Source of the DNA: Lentinus brumalis
Lineage: Eukaryota; Basidiomycota; Agaricomycetes; Polyporales; Polyporaceae
Direction of reading: 5' to 3'
Length of the DNA: 64,000 nucleotides
Assembly: GCA_001792895.1 (NCBI GenBank)
Contig: MARA01000003.1
Coordinates: 496,001-560,000, forward strand
The notes beneath the pieces were generated by a model. That model was not told the origin of the DNA. It did not search any database and worked only from the letters and a program-made list of their open reading frames with translations. Each line of letters starts with the position of its first letter. Within the stretch, counting starts at the first letter, position 1. Positions 1 to 13,300 of this stretch are shown piece by piece. The position numbers were made by a program, and so were the translations under genes.

Positions 1-3000
1 GAGCCCATCCCAGGCTCAAACCGCAACTCCCTCGCGTCCGCGCGCTCTGCCCCCGCCTCCGTCAGTGCGCCCCACCCTCCCCGTCAGGCCCGACCATGCC
101 TCTCGCGTCACTCTACGTTGTCTCTGGTCTCCCGAAGAGCCCGCATACATGGACACTGGCAGACCCTGACTCTGTCATGGGTCTGCACCATAGCGAGGGT
201 GCAGTCGGCAGATGGTGGAGGCCTGAAGTGCTGGGAAGCACTATCAGCCCAGGGGCAGCGGGTGGAAAGCGGAAGAAGAAGGGCAAGACTGACGACGGTA
301 TGAATGTGTTCAGCTCGTCAGGGCACCTCAGCAAGCAGGATGTCGGCAAGATGCTCTCCAAGGCTCTCAAGGTACGTCGCACGCGTCATACGCGCGTACC
401 CACCCAGCCCTCACGCTGACTCCCGACGTCCAGCTGTCGTTCACGCGTGAGGTCGAAATCATCGCCTCGACCCTGCAGCCAGCGTCAACCGTCCACAACT
501 TCACGTTCAACCTGGCCGCTCCTTCCGCCCCTCTGGCGTCCAGTCCCTCCACGGACATGCTGCGCGCGTCGGTCTTGACGACAACTACCGACGTGACTTC
601 GTATGCTTATCCTTACGCGGATGATCCCTATTCCCGCCATGCACGTCCTTCTTCGGCTTACCTCGGCCCCTCTACCTTCCTATCGCCCAACGGTCACACT
701 TCCGGCGAGCGTACGAACAGCGAGCTCGGTTCCTCTGGCAACAACGGGCAGGTAACCTATCACGGAGTATGTCTCACCGTCTGGTCGCATGCGGATGCAG
801 AGCGGACGGCCGCCATCCGTCGCACACTAGAAGCTGGTCGTGCGAGAAAGGAGAGCGCACACAGTCTCATGGCTTCCCGCATGCGCAGAGGCCACGGAGC
901 CGAGAACGGAGCCGACCCTACCCTTCAGGCACGGCGGCGCGCAAAAGCGAGCGCGCGGGTCCCCTGGGGTGCCGGCACAGACGTGGAGACAGACTTCGAC
1001 CCCGAGACGGACGGCGAGGGCGGCGGAGTCAGCGAGAGCGACTTCGAGGTCGCGAGCACGGTCAACGGACATACGCCCGGCGAAAGCACCCTCTTCCTCC
1101 CCGGAGATACCGTCTTCTGGCTCCCGTACGCACTCAGTAAGTGTCTTCGCCGTTTCCATTCGAACAAGCAAAATTAACGGCTGCGCTTCTAGCCCTGGTG
1201 TCAAGGTACCCGATCTACGACCTCATGCGCGACTATCTCACGCTGTCGTGGGCGCGCTTCTCCAAGGACGTGCAGTCGCATACGCTGCAGATCAGCAAGA
1301 TTCTGTCGCACCCTGCGCCCCGTCCTGGTGAGCTTGTGCGCCTCGATGCATCGGCCGCGACGGGTTCCGCTAGTACAGAGACCAGTTTAGAGGTTGTTGC
1401 CCGCTTCCCTGGCGGGCTCGACTTCGGTCGCGGCCTGGTCGATGTGAACTTCACCATGTGGCCGTTGTTCAAGTGCTTGAACATTGACAACATCCTCACG
1501 ATCTGCGAGGTATGTCGATGAATTATTTCCAAGCCTCGGAGTTGGTCGCTGAAACAACTCGGATACCCCAGCTTGCGCTGTCGCCGACAGGGCGCATCTT
1601 GTTCTTCTCTCGCCATCCGGCGATGCTTGGTATCGCCGTGCTGACCGTCAAGTACCTCGTGGAACTGCGTGGCTGGAGCGGAGTCGCACTTTGCGCAGTT
1701 CACTCCCGCGATGCTAAGATTTACATCGAGGACCCGGGCCCGTGGATCATTGGCCTCGCCACCGAGGCGCGCTATGCCGTGCGCCCTCCCCCGGAGGTGT
1801 GCGTCGTCGATCTGTACGTCCCGCTATCTCCGTCTTTCGATCGTCCTCGTGTTCTCCACATGGCCGCTAGCTGACCTTATGCGTATTTTTATTCGCAGTG
1901 ACATCAACTACCTCAACTGCGCGTCTCCCCCGCCAGGTGTAGTATCGACCAAGCAGCAGCGCGACCGCTACCGGCAGAAGCTGCTGGCTGCATTTGAGCC
2001 TCACTACCACCCCGACCACTGCGTGCCGAGTGAGTTTAAGGAGGCTTTCCCCGCCGGTAGGTTCCGTCCGGTATGCAAGATCCAGGCGAAGCGCGGTGCT
2101 GCGTCTACCGCCGTCGCGGACATGGTCAAGCCGCCGGAATGGTGGCACTCGACACGCATCATCCAGGCCTTCGACAGCGTCCTCGCGGACAAGATGAAAC
2201 CGCCGTCGCTGCTCAAGCGCATTAGCTCGTTCGGCAGCGTTCGCACCATGCCGCGCCTCAGCGTCGCGGAGCAGCACATCCAGCTTTCGATTCGCAAGCG
2301 TGCGTCCGCGTTTGTCGACGCCCGGGATGACCTCGAGACCAAGATCGGGCGGCTCTCGCGTCGCCTGAACTTCCTGATGACCGAGTCAGACTTGTGGCGC
2401 GACAAGTTCGTCACGTTCGAGCAGTACGCGGAGAAGCTGAGCGTGGAGGCAAGCGACCTGCGCAACAAGATCAACAGGGAGCAGAAGGAGACGAAGCGCC
2501 TGTCGAGCATGATCACCTTGACGGCGGCTGAGAAGTCGAACTTGCAGAACAGTCAGTATCTCCGTCACGTTTTCATCTCCGTGACACGCAGCGTGCTCAT
2601 TCACGTTCCTACTTGTCAACAGAACTGCAGGAGACGGAGCGGGCTCACAAGGCTGCGCTGGCCGAGCTCGAGCAGATGCGGGCAAACATGGAGAAGATGG
2701 AGGAAGAGCGCGCGGAGATGATTGCGGAGGTCGAGGCGCAGATCGAGCGCGCCCTCGAGCATATGGCCGTAGATGTCGACGACTCGGACTACGGTGGCTC
2801 GCGGCCCAGCAGTCGTCTGTCATCGCGGTCTGCGCCCAGCACGTACCGCCGTGGGAACGACTCGCGCTCGCGCCCGCTGCGATCCTTCAGCACCGAGTCC
2901 ACGCTCGCCGAGTCGTTCGCAGATGGGGACGACATGGTCAAGACGGAGCGGGTGACGAACACGGTGGTGGAAGAGGAGGAGGAGCCGGAAGAGGATGCGG

Positions 3001-3859
3001 CAGAGAAGGAGAAGAAGCGGAAGAAGCGGTTCTCCGCCGCGGACGTCGCTGACCTGCAGCAGGACGGCATGAAGGCCGTCGATGAGGGCATCAGCCAGAA
3101 GAGCGACAAGATTGCGCAGAAGGTGCTTCAGATTCAGCGCAAGTTGGAGTCTGCCCTTTCCGCCGACGCATACCGTCGCTCGCTCGACAGCCAGGCCAGC
3201 GAGAGCGAGCAGTCCGAGTCCACGCATCGGAAGCGCGCTCGTCGCGCCAAGGCCTCGCACAGGAAGAACAGGAGTAATGCCGACTCTGATGTTCGTGCTG
3301 GCACTGGCCGTTCGACCCCCGTCCGCCGCGGCAGTGAGGCCACGACGATTGTCGCTACTTCCCCGAAAGATGCTTCTTCCTCGGCGTCCGAGAGCGAGAC
3401 CAAAACTGAGGTGGCCCGGAGGAGAGGCGTGTTCGCCCACAGGTCGTGACGTCCAACGGCGGGCGCCTGCGTAAGATCCCCTCCGCTGCATCCATCAGTG
3501 CCAATTCCCCCCAACCCGTGACGCCGTCGACGCCCTCCCTCACTCCGGGCGCCAGTGCCGTCACCGATGATGAAGAGACCGACTTCCAGAGTGCGTACTC
3601 TACGAGTCCGCGCGGGAGCTATGGCAGTAGCCTCGAGCACTACTCAGTGAGGACCTACGACCAGGACGAGCCGAGTGAAGAGGGTACCCCGACCCGCCTC
3701 GTGGGACACCACCTCGATGAGTTCGGTACCCATCAGGATACGGTCTTCAAGGCTCGCGAGCGCAACTTCAGCACTAGCACCGCAACCGCGAAGAACGTCC
3801 GGACGAACGGTCGGCTGACAAACCGCGCGAGCGAGGACACCGTGGGCGGCCGTACATAG
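1..3859 (+). CDS. DENN-domain protein (Rab guanine-nucleotide exchange factor family), 5' partial
   Basis: Multi-exon gene that is already open at base 1, so its true start lies upstream of the window. The ATG at 96 is in frame but is probably internal. The first visible exon carries the conserved fungal segment VSGLPKSPHTWTLADPDSV. An intron at about 372-435 joins it to the uDENN-like part (LSFTREVEIIASTLQP). The cDENN part spans about 1100-1830 (FWLPYALTLVSRYPIYDLMR, then LLELRGW-like VKYLVELRGW and IYIEDPGPWI). The dDENN part follows an intron ending at about 1899 (DINYLNC, YHPDHCVPSEFKEAFPAGRF). A coiled coil (about 2290-2770) and a Ser/Arg-rich acidic tail complete the protein. DENN proteins activate Rab GTPases on membranes by nucleotide exchange; that role here is inferred from the family. 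The reading frame changes between about 3333 and 3447, through either an intron or an indel (see findings). The stop is at 3857-3859. Confidence 0.85.
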
Positions 3860-4341
3860 GCCTTTTTACTCTTTCCTCAGTATTTATTCCCTTACTTTAT
3901 GTGTCGATGTTATTCCTCGCTATTGCCTCTTGCGCACACACCTACATATACATACTGGCCGTCGCCCTCTGCCCACTGTCGTCACTCTGTTTGATTACCA
4001 CTAGTCTCCACCTCTCTCTCTCTCTGCGCCTGCCTGCCTACCTGCCTACGCACGTCCCCACACTGATATACATATACCGATTAGGATCCGGATTCGCTAC
4101 CATCGATACATCACTGTCTTGATTCGGTTTTCTTGCATTCGCATCGTCTTCGCGTTCGTCGCCGATTTCGTTCCATTTAAGCTCGCACCCCGGCCTCGAC
4201 AGTATGCCACCCATCCGTCTCTTACATCAGTATCTTGCATGGTACATGAGATTACAGTCTAACAATACATTTAATGTCGCCCACAACAACAAGAGATCGC
4301 TGATAGAAAGTCCGTTCACGGTTTGAGAGAGGTAACGATGT
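3860..4341. other. Convergent intergenic region, DENN gene / VPS13
   Basis: This stretch holds the 3' ends of two convergent genes and no recognisable coding exon. It is T-rich directly after the DENN stop. A short CT-rich microsatellite at about 4008-4048 runs (CT)n into CTGC/CTAC units. Nothing else stands out. Confidence 0.6.
4008..4048. repeat. CT-rich microsatellite
   Basis: A run of CT dinucleotides is followed by imperfect tetranucleotide units (CTGC, CTAC). It lies in the 3' flank shared by the DENN gene and VPS13. Confidence 0.6.
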
Positions 4342-7300
4342 TTAGGAGTCCATGCGTCGTCTTGCGTTGAACGCCTTCACCACCGATGCCACTTGCGAGA
4401 AGAACCACGACTGGGAACTCTTGTCGGGGATGTAGATGAACTTGTCGTGCTGCTTGCCAGCCTTGTGTGCGAACTTGATGCCCGTGTCCTCGATAGTGAC
4501 TCCTTGCACTTGAGTAAACGGCAGTTCCCAGTCCAGCCTCAGCTTGTTTGACCAGAACGAGATGATCTTCGTTGTCGTTAACAGCACGACGTTGTCGCCG
4601 CCTGGCAAGTCTGCGCAGTCGGTGAGTAAAAGAATCGGCAGGACGCAGACCAGACGTACTGAGATGTGCGACATATGTCTCGCCACGGTAGGCGCCGTTA
4701 TCGAGATCCTTCATCCAGTACTGGCCCAGAGCTTCGCGTTCTGAATAGGGCTGTAAAGGATAATATCAGTGAGGGTGAACCTTAGGAATCAAATTGAAAT
4801 CATACCACTAGGACTCCATCGGCAGGGATGAGACGAGGCTAGGAGGGATGGTTAGCCTTAGCGTTGACGCTTGCAACGCATTGCCCAGCTCACCAGTCGT
4901 ACGCGATCCCGAGCCGGATTGTCGAAGACGGTCGTCGTGTTACGGATACCTGTGCACTAAGTCAAGATATGCCCAGCCGGCTATCAAAGATCCTCTTACC
5001 CTCGCCGACGTTGGCTGCTAGGTCGAACACGCCGATGACCGGCTTCGTGACAGCACTACTTCAAGGTTAGTGTATATCTATGCCAGTCTGACAGACTGTC
5101 GGACTCACCCGATGAGGCCCTTCCCGACCCCCTTGAAGAAGCCCTTTGCTCCTTCGGATTCTGCGCCTTCAATCGGTTTCATCTGTGATATCATTAGTGG
5201 TGTATACAATGACAACATCTACAGGACTTACCACGACGCCTTCAACGCCGCTGACTACGCTGGTCGCGAATGCTTCAGCACCAGCAGCCACGCCATAGCT
5301 GGATACTCTGTCAGTAGGTCGAATTTTGGCCGATTCCGCAACACCTACATAGCATGCCTCGGTCGGTTGCGTCTCTGGTTCATTCGTCTCTTCAACTGGA
5401 ATTCGGAATCGAGCGTGGTTGCCGACAAGCCCTTGCCGACACTACTCGTGATCTTCGTGAAGCTGTCCGAGAAGCCGAACACGGTCTTCTTGACAAAACT
5501 GGCTGCGCCCTTGTGATAGATGGGTGAGCGGTGCAATCTCTTCATACCCAAAGACCGTACCTTCGCAATGCTGATTCCGATGTCCTTGTTGCCATGCATG
5601 ACCACTCCGTTGAATGGTTCATAGAAGAAGTCTGCGACACCCGAACTGACGTTGGTGAATAGGCCGACAGGGTTTCCGATGAAATTGGCTGAGCCGAGAA
5701 TGCGGTACAGTTGGCGGAGCACCTCCTGACGATAGTGATACATTATTCGTGCTTGTAGGTCCGGCAGGAGCAGGCGCATATCCTTGATGGCAAGTGCGTT
5801 CATCTCTAATGGTGCATCGTTGATGTTCCCCACTGCCATTGTGATAGCGTTGAGGACAACTGCGACCGGATTCCGGAGGCTCAGCCTATGCTAAATGAGC
5901 GATGCGTCATGGGACATATGATGAGGCGACCTACTTCTCTTCCGCACTAACACGCTCGGTGCGCATGAAAGATATCGAGAGCTTGATTGGCTGTAGCTCC
6001 AGCACTTCGAAGTAAACATCTTGTCCTCGAGCTGTCGCTTTGGGCTCTGGTATGTCCTCTGGATGCTCCAGGAGGATGCTAGGCGGGCGTCAGACAGACT
6101 CAAACAAGTATCAAAGGTCAACAACACCTACTCTTCCTGGCCAACATCCCAAGGCGCTCCCTTGACTTTGGTCAAGTCATAGACGGAGAAGAGGAAGTCT
6201 TCATCCGCCTCCACTGTGAGCGCCTGCAGTAGTACCGAGCAGTATTTCACGAACAAGACACCGTGCTCTATGCTTGGAATGAGTCCGGGTCCGGCGTGAT
6301 CGTCGATTAGACAAACCTTCGTCGTTCAGCCAAATGACTGAAGCCTGAACCGTGGGCAGAGCAGCGACAGTCTTGTCTTGAGATATCGGAGTCGGCTGAA
6401 GTACTACCGGGAAGAGAGCGTCGTGCAGCTGATTGTCGATCTGCAAGCTACCGCACGAGAGCGTAACAGATTGCGCTACCGGGTTGGTCGCATACTCAAA
6501 CTTGAGAGTGTTGAGGGAAAGGTATACAACTTCCACCAAACGCCTGTTCACCAATGAGACTCCGACCCCATGAAGATCCAAGGCGACCGTCAACACAGGA
6601 GAGACAGTCTCTTGAACCGCCTCGAAGGCCTCCTGGCTGCTGCTGCTCATCGAATCTTGTCGAGTTAGGGAAGCAGTGTTACGCCGTCTAGGCTTGTATA
6701 GACTGAGCTCCGCGTTGTAATTGCTGATGCGGAGAACTTGCCGAGGCCCGTCGGCTCGGACGTCAAGGGAGACCACTCGTGTGCCCCTGTCACCCTGTAG
6801 TGCGGTAGCTTAGCATGCATTGTTTGATTGTAGTAAAAACAGTGCTCACCGCAAATTTGAAGGGTACCAGGTCGCCGATTTCCATGATATCCACTTCCCG
6901 ACGAGACCCGTTGATTGATAGCACGATTCTCTTATTCCTCGCAGCAGGAACATCCCATGCATAGTCCAGACTCGACTTTTGCTGAACGGTGTAAGTAGGC
7001 ATAGGCTTCGCTGCGGGCCCTGCGTTTGCACGACTCTGGTCCTGGGAAGGAGGTGTCAATTGCGAACACGTTACGTCGAAGGATCCTTACCGTCTGACTG
7101 AAGCTGAAGGCATAATCGCTATCATTCTCGATCTTGAAAGGCCAGCCTTCGGTAGCTTCGTCCAAGAACACGAAGATCGTGGGGCCATCGATTTTAACGT
7201 CCGCTCGCATCAGGCGCACTTGCTGACCATTCTCCGACGTAGGTAAGCGGAAGTGAACCCTGCCAATGTCCTCCAAATTTATGGCAGACGACCTAATGAC

Positions 7301-10300
7301 CGGTTTGGATGGTTCCAAGCTCACATCACCAAATCCACGTACCATTGAGCGTTCAGACCTGGTAACGCTACCGTCAGCAGCTTCTCGTCTCCCACGCGCA
7401 AGAAGTGCAGTGGACGACGCTCCCCGGGATCGATCGTAGCACGACCTCGAGGCGCACCGCCATGCTCTCTAAATGCTAACGGCTGAGAGAAGTTGTTCTT
7501 GATGATGAACCGCGGGGCTAGAGTGATGACCTTGGTGAGCTTGTATTTGCCACGGCCCTCTGTCCAGGACACTCCTGCATGGATTTCATCCGATCTCTGG
7601 GTCTGGTGTGCCATTACAAGCCTCGACTCAGCCGTCGGAGCGTCAAAGCTGACACCCTAAAAGTCTTGATCAGCCAGAGCGATAGTTGGGAGAATGCGTA
7701 CAACATACTTGCGACCACACTGAGTCACCGATTTTGAAGGCAAAGTCCTTCCCGTTGTCGTTGGGATGAGATAGCACTGATTGTATGTCAGCTCATGCAT
7801 GATGGGCGCTGTACTCTGAAGACCTACTGAATGGTACCGGCTTAGAGAGGATGTCTGTATACATGCTGAGCAACAATCCTCGAGCTTGCCACTAGCACCA
7901 CATACCTGGACGTGTTTCACCCGCGATTTCCGTGGGGGTTCCAACGCGGGCCGATCGCGAGGGACGCACTGAAAAGGGCAGCCCGGTCTTATTCAGCACG
8001 ATGTAAGGGCTGTACACTTGCACCTTGAACGAGCCGCCGGAGTTAGGATAGTGGCTGAGAGAGAGTAAGGCATCGCCGAAAGAAAGTAGAAGGAATACGC
8101 ACATGTAGTTAAGCTTCAGGTCTAGCTTGCGCCCGTTGGCATCCCGCAGCAACAACTTGTTCTCCACATCGAAGTCCGAATTCCCGTCAGTGTTGATGAT
8201 AGCGAAATCACTTGGCTTGAACACTGGCAAAAGCGTCAAAACTTTCCACGTACACAAGCGTTATTTGGGTCTTACCCGTGTCTTGGACATGTATGTTCAA
8301 TAAGATGAGATGTCCCAATTCGACAGAATGCACCGGCATCACGCCCCCTTTTCTCAAGTAACTCCTCCAGTTTTGGTCCGTGTCCTTGTCGTATATGCGG
8401 TACTCGAGGTTGTATGGCAGAAGATTTTCCAACTCGATGGGCGCCCGAAGCTTGAGAGTAATCCGAGGCAGCTTCCTGTAGAATATAGTCAGTGCTGTTG
8501 CTCACATGGCAGGCACAATGTCCGCACCTCGATGCAATATCGTTCGCATCCGCTTCTGCCCACGCCTGGAAGCGGAATGGAGCCTCGGTTTGATCGGAGT
8601 GGGGGCAGCGAAGGGTGAAGCCTCGCTTGGCAATGAGGTCTTCCCAGCGCACGGCTGGAGACCACTTGTACCCGAAGCCCTCTACATATTCCCGTCAATG
8701 ACAGAGTTCCATATAAGTCGGTGATTGTACTTACGGTCGGGTTGCACCCTGACTCGGCATTGATTGACCGCATCCAGAGGAAGCGCGTAGTCTTGACCTG
8801 GAACTGCATCATAACGATTAACGTCGTCGCGCTGTTCTGTTATGCGCTCAAATGCCCTACCAATCTTCTCCACCGCATAGACTGGTTGTCCAGTTTCGTC
8901 GACGAGTGTCAGCTCGAGGGGGTAGAGTGTATGGTTCTCGACCTTGTAGGTGGAACGCAGTACTACCAACTTGACGTTGCCTTCGACCTTGACCTCGCAC
9001 ACAAGACGATGTGCGTACTTCTCCGTACGAGGCCGCAAGGAGAACGTGTACTCGCCTTCTCTGTCTACAGGGACACTGCGGAGATGTTCCCACTGTTTGC
9101 CGACGATCTGAACGCCAATGCTGTTGCGCCCGCTGGACGACACGTGCTGACAACAACGTGAGTTTTCTGACAGAGGACTGGCATGCCTTAGCACTTACCT
9201 CACGCATCGTCTTCCAGTCGTCGAATCGCCAGTCGATCGTCTTTCCGTTGGCGATTTGCTTCGAGTTTGTTTCCTTGGTGTTGCCGCTTCCCTCTGTATC
9301 CGACCATATGAAGAGTGGGTAGCCTGTCCGATTCCATATTCGGTATGGAGCATAGCTTCCCCGAGCTTTCTCCAGTACGCGTTCTCCTTCAGTACCGAGC
9401 ATCGACATCGTCGCCAGAGCGAGCTCGACGAATGTCATGGTTACGTTGACATCAAGGCGTTGATTGGAATTGATGGACATCTTCATTCCGCCTGACGGCG
9501 ACTCTTTCGCGACCTGCCAGTAGTTAGTACACTGAACAGACCTCAGACACGGAAGGGTACGGTACCGATGCCGTGAATGTCCAGGGATCGATGACTAGGA
9601 AACCGAATTAGTGAACTGATACAAACGCGAGCGCAAAGACATACGCGGCTCCCAGTGAGAGTTTGTCAAGTTCCAGTAGCTGATGTGGACCGACAACGTG
9701 GAAGTTGCTTGAAGCTGTACCTAGATGAGTCGCTGGTTCCCGGTCGAGCTGATAGGGCATACCTCTCCGGACCAATCCTTGGCACCGAGGATGAAGGGCT
9801 TAACCCTGAGGTGAAGCAGGGGCTGCTCATGAAGGTCGCCAATCAGAACAAGGCGGAAGCCGTCGAACGATCCCTTAAACTACGGGATGTGTTAGTATCC
9901 AGGAGCCTTTTTGCACATATCTTTCAAGATATACCTGCTCCTTGTTCATCACAACGCGAGCGCTTCCAATCGGCTGAGTACGAGTGGTTGTCGGGCGAGA
10001 GACCTTCCTTGACTGCATCGCTGGTCGGCTCAAGGCTTTCTCTGACGCCCCCTTGTCCTGGTCGGACTGGCTTGACTTCCCGTAGAGCTCGATCGCCTTG
10101 TTGACAATCGTCATAATGAGCATGATGTCGCGATAAGACGCGCGGAAGACGATGGGTAGCGCAGTGACTTCGATACTCGTGGACTGGTGAGAGGCGGAGG
10201 AGCGACTGTCCAGTGTGAGGGTGAAGTCGAGATCGTCGAGGAAGCGAACGCTTTCCGCGGGCTTCCCCACGCGACCTAGAGACATGCCGACGTGCTCGAC

Positions 10301-13300
10301 ACTGACCGCGAAGACGCCCTGGCGAGAATGAGGTTAGACTCCGCACTATACACATGACGAGCATCACGAACCTGTTGAGAGACGAGAAGCTGCTTCACTG
10401 ACAACTTGATGGCTTGTGTGTCGGCGTGAGTGTCATCTTCGAGAATGCTGACAGAGACATCGTGCAGGTCGACACGGAAGTCGAAGGAGCTAGAAGAGCT
10501 AGAAGACTGAGTTTCAGGTGACGCAACAGCTTCTACATCCTCCTCATCCTCCTGAGGCTGCGAAGGGAAAGCGCTAGTGAAGAATTCCAGTAGAGCTATT
10601 ACGGGGTCCACGGCGAAGATGATCTCCGGGGAGTCCACAGTAATGATGGCGAGACTCTGGCTCTTCTTGCCACCAGACATCGTGAACAGGAGCATTACTT
10701 GATTGCGCTCATGCTGAGCTGCAGGCATGATCTCCCGGAACTTGGAGTTGCCTGGGCGTGTGTTGTTCATCGTCATGGACTTGAGGACGACCTGAGCCTC
10801 CAGAGCGCCGTCGGACAGCATCTTCAACCTGAGGCTGTTGTCCTTCAGAACAAACCTAGCAATCCCGTGCTCCTTGACGCTGGCAGCTGTTGTAGCAAGT
10901 GCATCGTAGAGATGCAGTTTCACTGCGCTCATGGTAACGACGAGATCAAGCGACGTCCATGGACGGCTCTCGGACGACTGGCTCGACAGTTCCGGTCGGA
11001 GGTCGATCGCCGAGGTCGCCTCAGACAGAGGACTTTGCGAAGTCTCGACATCGGGGGTAGGGACCGGAGAGGGCAACTGAGAAGTAGTTGCTTCATTGTC
11101 GGGTACATCTGCAAAGACCTTCGGAATCGACTGTAGTAGGGCGATGAGCAGACAGTACTGGGACTGCGTGAGGTGTAGCTTGACGTCGGAAATCTTGACG
11201 GCAACCTAACATAACACGTGAGTCAACCGACCGTGAAATGAGAGGTCGAGGAAATTACCTGAGTGGCAGGATAATCCGGGTCCTTCGACCTGTCGATGTC
11301 TCCCTTTTGTGTGACCTCAGCATTGATGTCGATGTCGTCAACGATCTTGAGCTCAGCCAGTTCCTCCCCATGATAGAGGCGCGAGGCGAGCTGGATACCG
11401 TGCAGGCCAGCTTTGATGCGGTCGGCGTCCTTCTCGTAGGAGTTGTGAGCATCCAGCGCTCCCAGACGGAGAGCCAAGACATCAAGGGAGTGCTGAGCAT
11501 CAGCGGGGAACACTACAATGGGAGTGCTGATCTTCACGTCGAACTTCATGCGCTCGATCTCAGAAGCGCGCTGTACGGCGGCTTCAGTTGCAGCGTCATA
11601 CAATCCCTTCAGCTTGGCGAGCTTCATGGTGAACAGGTACGCATCGCGAAGGGTGTGCTCAAGGTAGTGAACCTTCAGCGAGCCCGTCTGCAGGGAAATG
11701 GATGACTTGACACCCGTGTACGTCTCGTGGTCTGCAGGGTCATACGTCTGGTATGTGAAGTCTGCGAAGTTGTCGCCCTCGATGGAGAGGATCTTCTTGA
11801 AGTCGGGCGACGCAGTTTGTATGGCGGAGTCGTCGTTGAGGGCCAGACTTCCTAGACGGCCATTGATGCGCAAGGTATTCGCACGCAGGAGGATGGCGAC
11901 ATAGGCCGTTGAGAGCGACAGCGTCGCGATCCGCACATCGTCATTGATGAGGATGACTGCAACCTCGTCAACATGTGTTCCTGACCTGGGTATCTCACAG
12001 TGGCATCCATACCTTGTATGCTCGCGAGCGTCAAGAGCACCCTAATCTTCTCCGGACTCCCGCCGGCATCGACGACTATCTCAGGTGTCGTATTCCCATC
12101 CTCGGGTGTGCCCGGCGCAGGCCTAGTCTCGGCACCCCAGACTTATTCTGTGGGACAAAGGTGGTCATGATGAAGTCGTACAACGTGACGACTGGCTCCG
12201 GGGCTGCCCGGAACAAGAACGTCGAGATCTTGACGTCCACGTTCTGGTCGATGCCCTCATACACCTGCTGATACTCGGGCGAGGCCTGTTGGACACGGGT
12301 ATACTTTACGGTCAGCAGATCCTCCGTCGAGAGTCCATCCGCGGAGGACATGAACTCGAGCGGTTCTTTGTCCACTTGGTTCACATGCATTGACAGAGAC
12401 CTAGTGCCGCCTCGTATCAGCTCCAGACTCATCCGTCCGTGTGTTCAAGACGTACCTTAGGTTCACTCCGACCTTCATGACGTACTTCTCCATCGCAAAA
12501 TCAAGAGCAAACCCTTCAAGGGCAAGATCGCCGAGCGACCTCTCCGTGCCATCGGGCGCAGACTTGTACAGCGACGCTCGAAGGGTGTCGACCTTGAAGT
12601 CGATCTCCACGACATGCTGATGAATCACCGGATCCTGTCTCCGAAGTTCAGACGTTCTGCCGCACTCAATGTGAAGTCTGAATGTGACGTACGTTTGTCG
12701 TCCCCGGGTCGGCTTCAAAGAACTCATCATCCCCTTCGCCCTGATCCTGGTGCATCTCCGGCTTATGGGGTGCTTGCACGACACTGTGCGCACTCTGCGC
12801 GTCTTCGTCATCCGTCTCAATGGCATATTCGTCCGTGTTCGCGCCGAAGAAACCGGCAGGGATCTTGAACGCTCCCGAGGCGTGTCGCTGAGTTGTCGAC
12901 GGCCGTTGAGCGGAATATGCTCGGGGCTCCGCCTCGTCATCAAAATGTGGTATCGCAACGTCGATTAGCCGCATCAAAGCCTTGTACTTTGTGTCTGACA
13001 TGTTCACTTGCAGGGTCGGAAGGTGACCGGAAACCTTGAAACGGGCCAGACTGTACGCAGTCGGGACTATCGAGTTCTGGACCTGCAGGTCGAAGTTCGT
13101 GCGCTCGAGTAGATGTAGGTTGTCATTCTCGTTGGAGCGGAGCGCGTTGAGACAAGAGTTCAAGTCATCACCGACGAGGAACTGAGCGAGTGGTAGCTAT
13201 TTAGTATGCGACTCTCGGATGTACACTGGTAACTGACCTGAGCGGCTTGCAGCTTGACGGTGAGACGGTCATACATCATGGACTCGAGGCGCTCATAGTC

